Below are positions 19,401 to 27,930 of a stretch of DNA of 50,897 bases, piece by piece (within the stretch, counting starts at the first letter, position 1; each line of letters begins with the position of its first letter). Source of the stretch: Fidelibacterota bacterium (lineage in GTDB: Bacteria > Fidelibacterota > Marinisomatia > Marinisomatales > TCS55); assembly GCA_014381755.1 (NCBI GenBank), contig JACNLB010000071.1, positions 1 through 50,897 of the forward strand, written 5' to 3'. Below the pieces are notes generated by a model that was not told the DNA's origin, made no database searches, and worked only from the letters and a program-made list of their open reading frames with translations. Both the position numbers and the translations under genes were made by a program.

Positions 19401-19854
19401 AATGTTGAACACGTTTAGATTGGAATAAATCAGCTTCATCAAGCTTCTCAAGCTTTTGTGTGGTTTCTTTCACAAATGATGTACTCAATTGCTTGGAAGA
19501 ACTTTTATCCAAACCCCGCTCCAACTGTAATGCGTTTATAACTGTATCTTCTTTTGGAAATGCCGATCTGCCTGCTGCCCTGGCCAAGGTTGACCAGCGG
19601 TAGCGATGAATTTTGTTATTGACTGCAAAGATATATATCAATACAACACCAAACATGATAGCGATGACACCCAGTAGTCCCAATTGCCAAATTCCATAAC
19701 GAATTTTGGGAGCAAAATAAAAAATGGTTTCCAGGGATATAGCAGCAATTACAAAAAGCAATCCAATGGTATATAGAATCCAAGCTGACGTTTTAGCATC
19801 ATTTACAAGAGCTGCTCTGCGAATATTCTGGAGTTGGTTTTCGATTGACTGCAT
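16441..19854 (-). CDS. DUF4175-type protein: N-terminal TM helices and long coiled-coil, Gln/Met-rich region
   Basis: Two N-terminal TM segments plus a third TM, Ig-like middle region, extended coiled coil; architecture and neighbours match the DUF4175 family. Confidence 0.7.
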   Translation of the reverse strand: MQSIENQLQNIRRAALVNDAKTSAWILYTIGLLFVIAAISLETIFYFAPKIRYGIWQLGLLGVIAIMFGVVLIYIFAVNNKIHRYRWSTLARAAGRSAFPKEDTVINALQLERGLDKSSSKQLSTSFVKETTQKLEKLDEADLFQSKRVQHWKSYSLIILFTGLFLFSINWENSAHSVFRWSHPQTIFPVPKPFAIQNQSGNINLLGGETAKLEFSVVGEAPDSLFIDLQSYTAGDSVRPIRVVKRDSVGKYKYTIEDISQDYRYRAYYSAVHFWDVWEVISSPFHAISVTDRPVMEDLTITLTPPSYTQLNPIIQKGNQADISGLIGSKVHVALRSNRPLKKGDLIINDEEMPMDIFGKKATGEFVIKEDGQFSIQLQDIRGISNRNPIPFHITAIHDLLPDISVFQPEQTIELGSDQTIAMHVQIEDDFGFSNLQVAYEIHRPAYIAEDPLLSLFTIPIDDPMNVNQDIIHFWQLMELSLMPEDEIHYHFELSDNDLVSGPKKTVTKEFIARLPGLAELFTSFESEEEAILDEITYSKEELEAIREKMEQLELDILKQDELTWDQQQDLQNMLESVRDEMKKMEDISEALKTLQETADKHELFSSDLLEKFNQLQELIDELLSEDLMKNLQNIDEMMAEMDANKLQDALESLTNNMEYMEQELDKFLDIFERIKAEQKLDELRTRLETLSEQQEKIHDRIDQTHEETEPSTFSKLSEEEQRQVEEFSNIRNEMEDAANAVEKFHEESADRLSDLKRDPLMNQTYADLQRTVNQLRRQNEDEATEYSESALENLQKLLSEMQDIQQGFQSATTREMASKFQHVLRDILNLSKTQEHLQNETGSIPTNSPRLGQMAGRQQIVQDQLHQIMEQLMELSRETFAVTPEIGRGMGMSNAMMQEAIKSLAQRNGRGAAKNQQQAMKSLNETAMSIHQSMNQMRSSGSASGYEQFLEQMQKMAGQQQGINNQSMQLAMGQMAAAAQQGLLQKLLREQKQVRKSLQEMMNEMNQSGEKGLGDMGGIAQEMDEVLKELERRRISKKTVDRQQRILSRMLDSQKSMTHRGEKEERKSETATEILTSEPTGLPADMGQRRSLALEAMNRALKAGYPRDYQSMIRRYFNAISENNFLSTQSDSSNAN

Positions 19855-20501
19855 TATTGTGTCAGAGCAAAGTGAATAATATTGATCCCCATTTGCAGTG
19901 CTGCTTCACGAATTTCAAAAGGATCATTATGAACTTCCGCATCTTCCCAGCCATCGCCTAAATCACTTTCATACGTATAGATTACAAGAATACGATCATC
20001 TTCAAAAAGCGCTAAAGCTTGAGGTGGTTTATTATCATGTTCGTGTACTTTAGGTAAGCCATTATTAAAATTATAAATTTGGTGAAAGATGGGATGATCA
20101 TGGGGCAACGGAACCAGTTCTTTTTCCGGGAATACACGTTTCATTTCTCTGCGAAATGATGGATCCATGCCATAATTATCATCCGCGTGAAGAAAACCAC
20201 CACGCTGCAAAAATGTTCTTAATCGAATAATCTCCGCATCTTTAAAACGGACATTCCCATGACCGGTCATATACAAATATGGGTATGAATATAGATTCTC
20301 ATCTGTCAGTTTTATCCGAACTTCTTTATCGGCGGCGATAATAGCTGTATGGGTTTGTAAATAATTTAGCAGGTTGGGTAAACTGCTGGGATTGCTGTAC
20401 CAATCGCCGCCGCCGCCGTAATGCAGGCGGGCTATAGTAAAATGCTGTGCCATAATAGTCGTCGCGAGTGAGCACACAATAATTAAATGTTTAAATTTCA
20501 T
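19854..20501 (-). CDS. DUF4159 domain protein, secreted
   Basis: FTIARLHYGGGGDWYSNPSSLPNLLNYL...YLYMTGHGNVRFKDAEIIRLRTFLQRGGFLHADDNYGMDPSFRREMKRVFPE; start re-chosen at MKFKHLIIVCSLATTIMA. Confidence 0.85.
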   Translation of the reverse strand: MKFKHLIIVCSLATTIMAQHFTIARLHYGGGGDWYSNPSSLPNLLNYLQTHTAIIAADKEVRIKLTDENLYSYPYLYMTGHGNVRFKDAEIIRLRTFLQRGGFLHADDNYGMDPSFRREMKRVFPEKELVPLPHDHPIFHQIYNFNNGLPKVHEHDNKPPQALALFEDDRILVIYTYESDLGDGWEDAEVHNDPFEIREAALQMGINIIHFALTQ

Positions 20502-20641
20502 CTTATTAGTGGAATTTACTTTGTGTAATATAGTTCCTGTTATTTGAGCGACGGGGAATTTACAAAGACTAACACCCTTTACCATACTTCCAGTCACAAG
20601 ATACTTGCTCAAAATGTATATAGTCATTATTTTGAGCTATC

Positions 20642-22510
20642 ATGCATCCGAGGTTCACACTAGTCATAATCATTTTTGCATCCTTTTGTCGTTTAAATGC
20701 TGCACAAGCTGATTCTGCAAAATCCTATCTTTGGGGATTAATTCAATTCAGTTCCGAGTCAGAAGTTGAATACGAACCGGGTTACCGGAAAGACCAATTT
20801 TTACATCGCCGCGAATTTCATGAACCTATAAAATTTTTACCTGCAGAAGTCCGTTATGGTGTATTTATTTACGGTGGCGGCGGTGCCGATGGCGACAAAA
20901 TAAAATCCGATTGGATGAAATATGAAGATGCTGTGTCCGGGTTTGATGGAGGCAATATAATTGCACGTACGGGTCATCAATTGGACATCGACTTTCTTAA
21001 AACAAATTTGTTTTATGCTCTTATAAGAGCCAGTTGGATCGATATGCAAACAGGGTTGAATTTCCGTTATAGTAACTTGTTGATTCCCGGTGAAATTGAC
21101 CGAATCGAAACCTGGGGAAGTGTAAATCCAAATTGGGATCCGGGCAAAATGTATTTTGCTCCCCGTGTATTAAATTTTGGAATAAGTCATACAACGATGC
21201 TGCAATGGTATGAGCCCTGGTACATTGATTTTAGGTATACGTGGGGGTATGCATATTCACAATTTTATAAAGATTCAAAAAAAGAACTATTATCATCTCC
21301 AACGGCCTTTGGTCCCAGTATGTCTTTTTCATTTGGTCCCAGATTTATTATTGGAGGCGGTAAGAAATCCAATAATTCTAGAAGTAAACAAAATCGGTTT
21401 TCGTTTGGGGTCGATTTACGCTACGCTTATACAAAATTTAATGATATTAATGATCCGAATGACATTACACCAATTAAACAATTTCATTTGCAGGATTTTG
21501 GAATACACTTCACTTTCTCCATATTTTATGGTGGAAGATTAACGATTGGGGATAAGGCAAAAAGTTATTACTACCGCAAAGATTTTATTACAGCCCATGA
21601 ACATTTTGAAACTTTTTTGAAAGATTTCCCGGATCATTCTAATCGAAAGCGAGCAGAAGAATTTCTTGTTTTATGCAAAGAAAAAATTCCAATTCAACTT
21701 TATGAAGAAGGGATCGCATTCGAGAAAAAGGGAATGTTTTCAAAATCAATTGCCCGATATCTTGATGCATTAAAAAGAGCAGATAGCGATATACGGCAAC
21801 TAATCCAGGACAAACTTGACCATATTGCAATCCTTGAAATTGAGAAGGCAGATTTATTATCTGCTCAAGGCAGAGCAGACGAAGCAGTCGCGATGATGGA
21901 AAAAATCAAACATTTTTCAACAGCTGCAAGAGAAAAAATTCCATTATATAAAGCCCGGCATTTACTTCAACAAGGAGAAAAAGCATTAAGCTACGGTTTT
22001 TACAGCAAATCTTTATTGCTTTTGGATGAAGCATTGCAAAAAGATAGTCACTTAGAATTTGAAGTAAGCACATTGCGGTATCAAGTAGCTACACATCTGG
22101 TTGAAATGGCCAATAAAGTATCGGACCATTCAGAATTGCGTTCGGCCATTCAAATGTTGGTAGACGCCAGTAAAATGACCGGTGGATTAGGCGATAAAAA
22201 TGAAAAAATACTCAATGAATTGTTAATCAAATTTAACATTGACCAAGATCGAGAAATGACGGGTCGAATTGATCAGCGCATGGAGGTGGTTCGACAGCGA
22301 GCCATTATAAAGGAATCCACACCTCCATTAACTATTGGAATGACCGTTCCGGATATTCAATCATTACTGGGTTATCCAAAAGAAATTATTGAGAAGAAAG
22401 ATAATGAAGGATCCTCCATCCAATTATGGATTTACCCTTTGGAGGATGGTGGGGAAATGTATTTATCCTTTAAGGATTATATTTTATTCAAGATTGAAAA
22501 AAACGCTTAA
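20642..22510 (+). CDS. TPR-containing exported protein with OMP-like N-terminal half and BamE/SmpA-like C-terminus
   Basis: Signal peptide; aromatic-rich alternating strands; TPR segment FITAHEHFETFLKDFPDHSNRKRAEEFL; C-terminal TIGMTVPDIQSLLGYPKEIIEKKDNEGSSIQLWIYPLEDGGEMYLSFKDYILFKIE. Confidence 0.6.
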   Translation: MHPRFTLVIIIFASFCRLNAAQADSAKSYLWGLIQFSSESEVEYEPGYRKDQFLHRREFHEPIKFLPAEVRYGVFIYGGGGADGDKIKSDWMKYEDAVSGFDGGNIIARTGHQLDIDFLKTNLFYALIRASWIDMQTGLNFRYSNLLIPGEIDRIETWGSVNPNWDPGKMYFAPRVLNFGISHTTMLQWYEPWYIDFRYTWGYAYSQFYKDSKKELLSSPTAFGPSMSFSFGPRFIIGGGKKSNNSRSKQNRFSFGVDLRYAYTKFNDINDPNDITPIKQFHLQDFGIHFTFSIFYGGRLTIGDKAKSYYYRKDFITAHEHFETFLKDFPDHSNRKRAEEFLVLCKEKIPIQLYEEGIAFEKKGMFSKSIARYLDALKRADSDIRQLIQDKLDHIAILEIEKADLLSAQGRADEAVAMMEKIKHFSTAAREKIPLYKARHLLQQGEKALSYGFYSKSLLLLDEALQKDSHLEFEVSTLRYQVATHLVEMANKVSDHSELRSAIQMLVDASKMTGGLGDKNEKILNELLIKFNIDQDREMTGRIDQRMEVVRQRAIIKESTPPLTIGMTVPDIQSLLGYPKEIIEKKDNEGSSIQLWIYPLEDGGEMYLSFKDYILFKIEKNA

Positions 22511-22562
22511 AGCAAAATAACTGACTATGAATGTAAAAAAATGATATAATAACTATATTTAA

Positions 22563-22613
22563 CACCACCCTTAAATCCCCTCCTCGTATGAGGATGGGTC
22601 TTGTGGGGAGGTG
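22563..22613. repeat. Dispersed palindromic intergenic element, copy B
   Basis: CACCACCCTTAAATCCCCTCCTCGTATGAGGATGGGTCTTGTGGGGAGGTG, near-identical in layout to 13162-13214. Confidence 0.85.
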
Positions 22614-22780
22614 AATAAATACGGAAGAAATCTTTAAAATTTGAATGAATAATTAAATATAGATTATTGAAATGGAATGGTGAAAAACGTTGGAAATTAT
22701 TCAGATTTAACAGAAAAAAAGAAAAGGGATATTATTTAAAACGACAGATTCTTTATTTAATGAAATTGTTCAATATTATA

Positions 22781-23899
22781 TTAAAGCAAATGAGCGTTTT
22801 TGGTCACAAATGATATTTCATGGCCAATCACTTTAATAATTCCTGCTGCCGGAACAGCAAACAACATGCCCATGGGACCAATAAGCGTACCGCCGATAAG
22901 TAGGGCAATCATAACCATGATGGGATGCAATCCAACACTTTCACCCACCAAAAGAGGAGTGATAAAATTGTTATCAATCTGCTGAACGATGATAAACATC
23001 AACGCAACATCCAGAATGTAAAAGGGTGAAGGAATAGCATTAAACATCATATGGGCTTGGGCAGCTTCATTTCCCAGATTATTCATTAAAGCAACAGCAA
23101 AAGCAATGAGCATACCGATAAAAGGCCCAACCAATGGGATCAAATTAGCCAACCCAGCAATGATACCAATAAAAATAACCAGCGTCAAATTTGCCCCAAA
23201 GAAATTTAGAATATATAATCCAATGATAGACATGATTGCCACACTTGTTGCGGCCAAAAGTTGTCCTCTTAAGTAATTTGAAACTTGCTGTTCAATATTG
23301 AAAATGAGCCTGAGTCCAACCTCAAAATATTTATTGGGAATAAAACCCACCAAAGATTTTTTGAATTGATGATAATTCAATAACAGGATAATTGTGAAAA
23401 TAATGACCATGATCATATTAAATACAAAACTACCCAACGCTCCCGCAAAAGTTAGCAATGTAGACATTAAATTGCCCACGACCTCATTCAGTTTTGATGC
23501 TGCATCTACATCATCCCCGGCGCCTTTTGCGAAGTCCGGCAATTTTGCTTTCGTATTATCAATGAAGCTGTTGAAATCATCCATAAATGATTCTGTTTCC
23601 AGACGCTGGGAAAAATCCCCAGCCTGATCCGCCAAGTTGGTGGCAAAGCTTCCAATAAAAATTGAAATGGCAGCAATTAATCCAACTGTTACGGCTAAAA
23701 CGCTTATGCCACGATTTCTAATTTTACGTTCTAATGTGTCAACGCTAGAGAGTAAAACAGTTGTAAAAAGAAAAGCAAAAACGAGCATCAAGAGGACAGA
23801 TGAGATATAGGGCCAAATAACATATAAAAATCCAATGGAAAGGAGTCCCACCATTAATCTATATATTAGCTGGATATAATTTTTTTGCTTATCCATCAA
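22781..23899 (-). CDS. AI-2E/PerM-family transporter
   Basis: Multi-TM; IAGLANLIPLVGPFIGMLIAF and QQIDNNFITPLLVGESVGLHPIMVMIALLIGGTLIGPMGMLFAVPAAGIIKV. Confidence 0.92.
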   Translation of the reverse strand: MMDKQKNYIQLIYRLMVGLLSIGFLYVIWPYISSVLLMLVFAFLFTTVLLSSVDTLERKIRNRGISVLAVTVGLIAAISIFIGSFATNLADQAGDFSQRLETESFMDDFNSFIDNTKAKLPDFAKGAGDDVDAASKLNEVVGNLMSTLLTFAGALGSFVFNMIMVIIFTIILLLNYHQFKKSLVGFIPNKYFEVGLRLIFNIEQQVSNYLRGQLLAATSVAIMSIIGLYILNFFGANLTLVIFIGIIAGLANLIPLVGPFIGMLIAFAVALMNNLGNEAAQAHMMFNAIPSPFYILDVALMFIIVQQIDNNFITPLLVGESVGLHPIMVMIALLIGGTLIGPMGMLFAVPAAGIIKVIGHEISFVTKNAHLL

Positions 23900-24393
23900 T
23901 CATCACTTTTTGGCAAAAGTTCGTTTGTTTTACGTAACCGTTCGGCGAGTACGGCTCCTAAATTGGTCAAGATTTTGCTGCTTAAAGCAGGATTGCGCTC
24001 CATAAGTGAAAGTAAATCAGGGCGGAAAAATCCCAGTAAGGTAGACGGTGTGGTTGCAATGGCACCGGCAGATCTTGGTTCTGTATCCAGGAGTGCAATT
24101 TCACCAAAGAAATCTCGATCATTTAATTCAGCGAGAATATTTTTGTCCCCGGCATTCTCCAGGTAAATTTCAACAGAGCCGGATATAATAATGAACATTC
24201 CTTCGGAAGGCGCCTTGTTTTTAAATACATGTTCACCGGACTGATATGTCCGTTCGTGGGTGAGTTTTTCAATCTCAACCAGTTCTTTATCGCTTAAACC
24301 ATCAAAGACAGGAACGTGTTTTAGGGCAGTAACTTTTTCACTTTCCTGCGAATTCCAGTTTTTAAATACATTTGACCAAAGTGGACTTTTCAC
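23896..24393 (-). CDS. Cyclic nucleotide-binding domain protein
   Basis: FDGLSDKELVEIEKLTHERTYQSGEHVFKNKAPSEGMFIIISGSVEIYL...DRDFFGEIALLDTEPRSAGAIA. Confidence 0.92.
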   Translation of the reverse strand: MKSPLWSNVFKNWNSQESEKVTALKHVPVFDGLSDKELVEIEKLTHERTYQSGEHVFKNKAPSEGMFIIISGSVEIYLENAGDKNILAELNDRDFFGEIALLDTEPRSAGAIATTPSTLLGFFRPDLLSLMERNPALSSKILTNLGAVLAERLRKTNELLPKSDD

Positions 24394-24549
24394 AATTCTC
24401 TCCTGTGGGTTGAAAGGTCTAAAATAGACACCTTATAGAAGACCAGTCAAGAAAACACATTTTTCAATTAAAATAAAATTCTGGTGTTTAAATAATGAGA
24501 TGTCCAAAATTAACTTGATAAAAAGTTCATATATCTGTACACTTAATCA

Positions 24550-26445
24550 ATGAGTTCAATATACTTACATGTAAAAAATTCCTACTTTATCAGCATTTTA
24601 TTGTTGGCAAATTTGCCTCAATTACATCCTCAACAATTTACAGAAGTTGCGCAAGAGTTGGGGGTGGCTGATTCTTTCCGTACACAAACTCGAGGGGTTC
24701 ATTGGGTTTTTGTTGACTCTGACAATTACCTTGATCTATATGTTTCAAATTCTTACCACTTCATAGCACCCTATATACCTTTTAAAAACCGATTATATAT
24801 TAATTATTTAAATACTAATGGTCAATATATTGACGAAGCTGAATATTGGGGAACTGAAGTGGAACACGGTATTTCTTTAGCTATAGGATGGGCGGATTAC
24901 AACCTTGACGGATTAATTGATTTCTATGTTATAAACGGACCTGGCTTGTTTGGTGCTCCGGATGTTTCGAATGAATTTTACCGAAATACTGGATCTGTAT
25001 TTTCTGAAGTTGGAGCAGAACTAGGTGTAGACTCTATGAGTTTCTATTATACGAGTATAGCTTGGGGTGATTATAATAACAATGGTTTTCCCGATATGTA
25101 TGTAGCTCGAAATGGTTTTGCAAATATTCTGTTTAATAATGATGGAGTCGATTTTACCGATAATGCCAACATTTTGAATATTCAAGACGATTCATGGCAT
25201 GGTAATCCTTATGTTACTTGGGGTGACTACGATAATGATGGCGATCAGGATTTATACCTTTTGGTATGGTCGTTTCCAAATAAGTTGTTTCGAAATGAAT
25301 TGGATGAAACCGGACAATTTGTTGATGTTGCTATGGATATTGGTATTGCAGACTCATCAGGTTCCAGAAGTGCATCGTGGATTGATTATGATAATGATGG
25401 AGATTTGGATATTTTTTTAGTTAATTCTTCCCATGGACCAAATAAACTTTTTAGAAATGACGATGGTTTATTTACAGATATTACTGTTGATATTGGACTT
25501 TCTGATTCCGTAAATGTAACTACATCTTCATGGGCAGATTACGATAATGATGGCGATCAGGATTTATTCATAGCAAACTATTTCATCCCTAATCGATTAT
25601 ATCGAAATGATGTGAATATTGGTGGAGGTTTTACCGAAGTTGGTGAAGTTTTTGGATTGGATCATGATGGAATAGACCTCTCCTGTGCCTGGGGTGATTA
25701 TGACAATGATGGTGATATGGATTTGTATATAGGAAACCCGAAATCAGGTGCAGATAATAGTTTTAATCTTTTATACCGCAACAATCAGGATGACCAGAAT
25801 TACCTGAAAGTACGTTTCCTTTCCGCCAACGGTTCATTCAGCCGGTACGGCAGCCGTATATGGGTTTATTTTGCTAATACAGATTCCTTGATAGGCATGC
25901 GAGAAATCGGAGGAGGTTCAGGAAGATATAGCCAGAATATGTATGATTGTCATTTTGGATTGGTTGGAACCGGATCTTATGATATTGTTATTCGCTCTAC
26001 TGTAAGGATAAACGGGGAAAATATTGTGCTGGATAAAACAGTAAAACCGGAATTGGGCAATATTGTGCCACTTGATATTGGCGGATTTATTGAAGTCAGG
26101 GATACAATTGATTTTCTATTGGGCGTAGATGATAGTGAACCACTGTTGCCGGAAGAAGTGCTACTAAAACAAAATTACCCCAACCCTTTTAACAGCATGA
26201 CAACCATTGCTTTTAAACTACCCGGCAAGGCTTGCGTAAGCCTTACTATTTATAATATAACAGGGCAAATTGTTAAAAAGTATAATAAAATAATTCTGTC
26301 TGCCGGCGATCATAAAATAGGATGGAACGGTACAAACCAAATGGGAATAAATATTGCTTCCGGTGTGTATTTCTATCAGTTATCTGTTCATATGGGAGAT
26401 GGGAATGTATTCCAAAAATCAAGAAAAATGATTATGCTGCGTTAG
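24550..26445 (+). CDS. Secreted FG-GAP/VCBS-repeat protein with T9SS-type C-terminal sorting domain
   Basis: Repeated (W)xDYDNDGDxDLYL units; C-terminus LKQNYPNPFNSMTTIAFKLP...GVYFYQLSV...KSRKMIMLR. Confidence 0.88.
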   Translation: MSSIYLHVKNSYFISILLLANLPQLHPQQFTEVAQELGVADSFRTQTRGVHWVFVDSDNYLDLYVSNSYHFIAPYIPFKNRLYINYLNTNGQYIDEAEYWGTEVEHGISLAIGWADYNLDGLIDFYVINGPGLFGAPDVSNEFYRNTGSVFSEVGAELGVDSMSFYYTSIAWGDYNNNGFPDMYVARNGFANILFNNDGVDFTDNANILNIQDDSWHGNPYVTWGDYDNDGDQDLYLLVWSFPNKLFRNELDETGQFVDVAMDIGIADSSGSRSASWIDYDNDGDLDIFLVNSSHGPNKLFRNDDGLFTDITVDIGLSDSVNVTTSSWADYDNDGDQDLFIANYFIPNRLYRNDVNIGGGFTEVGEVFGLDHDGIDLSCAWGDYDNDGDMDLYIGNPKSGADNSFNLLYRNNQDDQNYLKVRFLSANGSFSRYGSRIWVYFANTDSLIGMREIGGGSGRYSQNMYDCHFGLVGTGSYDIVIRSTVRINGENIVLDKTVKPELGNIVPLDIGGFIEVRDTIDFLLGVDDSEPLLPEEVLLKQNYPNPFNSMTTIAFKLPGKACVSLTIYNITGQIVKKYNKIILSAGDHKIGWNGTNQMGINIASGVYFYQLSVHMGDGNVFQKSRKMIMLR

Positions 26446-26488
26446 AGAATAATTCTGTTTTTAAATCAATAAACTAAAGGAGTCAACT

Positions 26489-27886
26489 ATGACAAGGTAT
26501 ATGAAGATAGTAACGATTACATTTATTTTAATTATACCGTTTAAGCAAACATTTGCTGAGGTATTTCGTAAAAATGTTGTTGTCATCGATTCATTGACCG
26601 ATATTGAATTAGGCGCTTATCCAAATCAAGTTACAGATGTTTGGGGCTATGTAGATGAAACAACAGGTTTAGAATATAGTCTGGTCTGTTTTACTGACGG
26701 TCCAAACGGAGGCGGTGTGTCCATTGTGGATATTAACGAACCATACCCACTCATCAATGATATTGCTATAATACATAGTAATCATGCTCTGGACGTTAAA
26801 TCATACTCGGATCCATTAACAGGAGATATTTATGCCTATATAGCCAATGGAACAGAAGGTGATATAATGATATATAATATTTCTAATCCTTACAATCCAC
26901 AGATTGAAGGTTTAATTACAGTTGGTGTTGATACTTTAGAACAGTTATATAACGCTCACAACTTATTTATTGACGGGGATGTTCTTTATGTGGCTGCCGT
27001 GGATAATTACCCTGATCAAGAACCATATCCTGAAGAAATAGACCTGTTTATATACAATTTAAAAAATACACCCCAGCAGCCAGCTTTTGTTGATAAATGG
27101 AATGGCCCCGATAATGTGTCTTATATAGGAAACAGAAATAGTGTGCATGACTTATTTGTTCGAGATAACCGTATTTATATGGCATGCGGCGGAGAGGGAT
27201 TTATCATTGGTGATTTTGATGCAACTTATAATACATTAGGAGAATTAACAAATTGGGAACTGTCAAAAAACAATTCATATCAATTTACATATCGCAATGT
27301 TCGTGATCCGTATATTAGTCCCGGACCTGACTTTTTAGCTACACATTCAATTTGGCCGAGTGATGATGGTAATACTATTTTTGTATGCGATGAATACAAC
27401 ACGTGGCATCCGGACTTAGAGAATCAAGGATCTATATTAAGAATTTTCTCAATTGGCGATCCAATTGGATACAATAATCTTAACAACTGGCCACCATATA
27501 CTTCTCTCATTCCCGATGCATATTATCAGGTTGAGGAAAACCAAATCACCGGTACGATCGGTTCGGGGAATTTGCCCTCCAATCAAATTGATCCACCCAC
27601 ATCAATCCATAATATAATGGTTAAAGATAACTTGGTTTATATAGCATATAAAACAAAAGGACTCAGGATTATTGATGCTTCTGATTTAAATCAAATAATA
27701 GAAGTTGGATTCTATGATACGCCTGCCGAAAGTGAGAGCAACAATGATTCTGCTTCCGGAAGAGGCTCAACAGGAATTTATTCTAAACTGCCTAGTGGAA
27801 ATATTTTGTTAAGTGACAAGGATGGTTTTCGATTAATTAAACCTACATTTATCAGAAAAGGTTCAATAACAGCAGCAGAAGAGTGA
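26489..27886 (+). CDS. Secreted LVIVD/choice-of-anchor-B-like beta-propeller protein
   Basis: Signal peptide; repeats such as DIWGYVDETTGLEYSLVCFTDGPNGGGVSIVDINEPYPLINDI, NGTEGDIMIYNISNPYNPQIEG, GLRIIDASDLNQIIEVGFYDT. Confidence 0.75.
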   Translation: MTRYMKIVTITFILIIPFKQTFAEVFRKNVVVIDSLTDIELGAYPNQVTDVWGYVDETTGLEYSLVCFTDGPNGGGVSIVDINEPYPLINDIAIIHSNHALDVKSYSDPLTGDIYAYIANGTEGDIMIYNISNPYNPQIEGLITVGVDTLEQLYNAHNLFIDGDVLYVAAVDNYPDQEPYPEEIDLFIYNLKNTPQQPAFVDKWNGPDNVSYIGNRNSVHDLFVRDNRIYMACGGEGFIIGDFDATYNTLGELTNWELSKNNSYQFTYRNVRDPYISPGPDFLATHSIWPSDDGNTIFVCDEYNTWHPDLENQGSILRIFSIGDPIGYNNLNNWPPYTSLIPDAYYQVEENQITGTIGSGNLPSNQIDPPTSIHNIMVKDNLVYIAYKTKGLRIIDASDLNQIIEVGFYDTPAESESNNDSASGRGSTGIYSKLPSGNILLSDKDGFRLIKPTFIRKGSITAAEE

Positions 27887-27930
27887 ATTCCTTTGTATCA
27901 AGATTGATGAACTGGGTACTTTTAAAGTCT

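Noticed and set aside
22620-22830. About 50-codon open frame (IIKYRLLKWNGEKRWKLFRFNRKKEKGYYLKRQILYLMKLF...) after palindromic copy B
   Set aside because: Considered as an endonuclease or transposase remnant, but no recognizable motif and it overlaps the end of the AI-2E gene.
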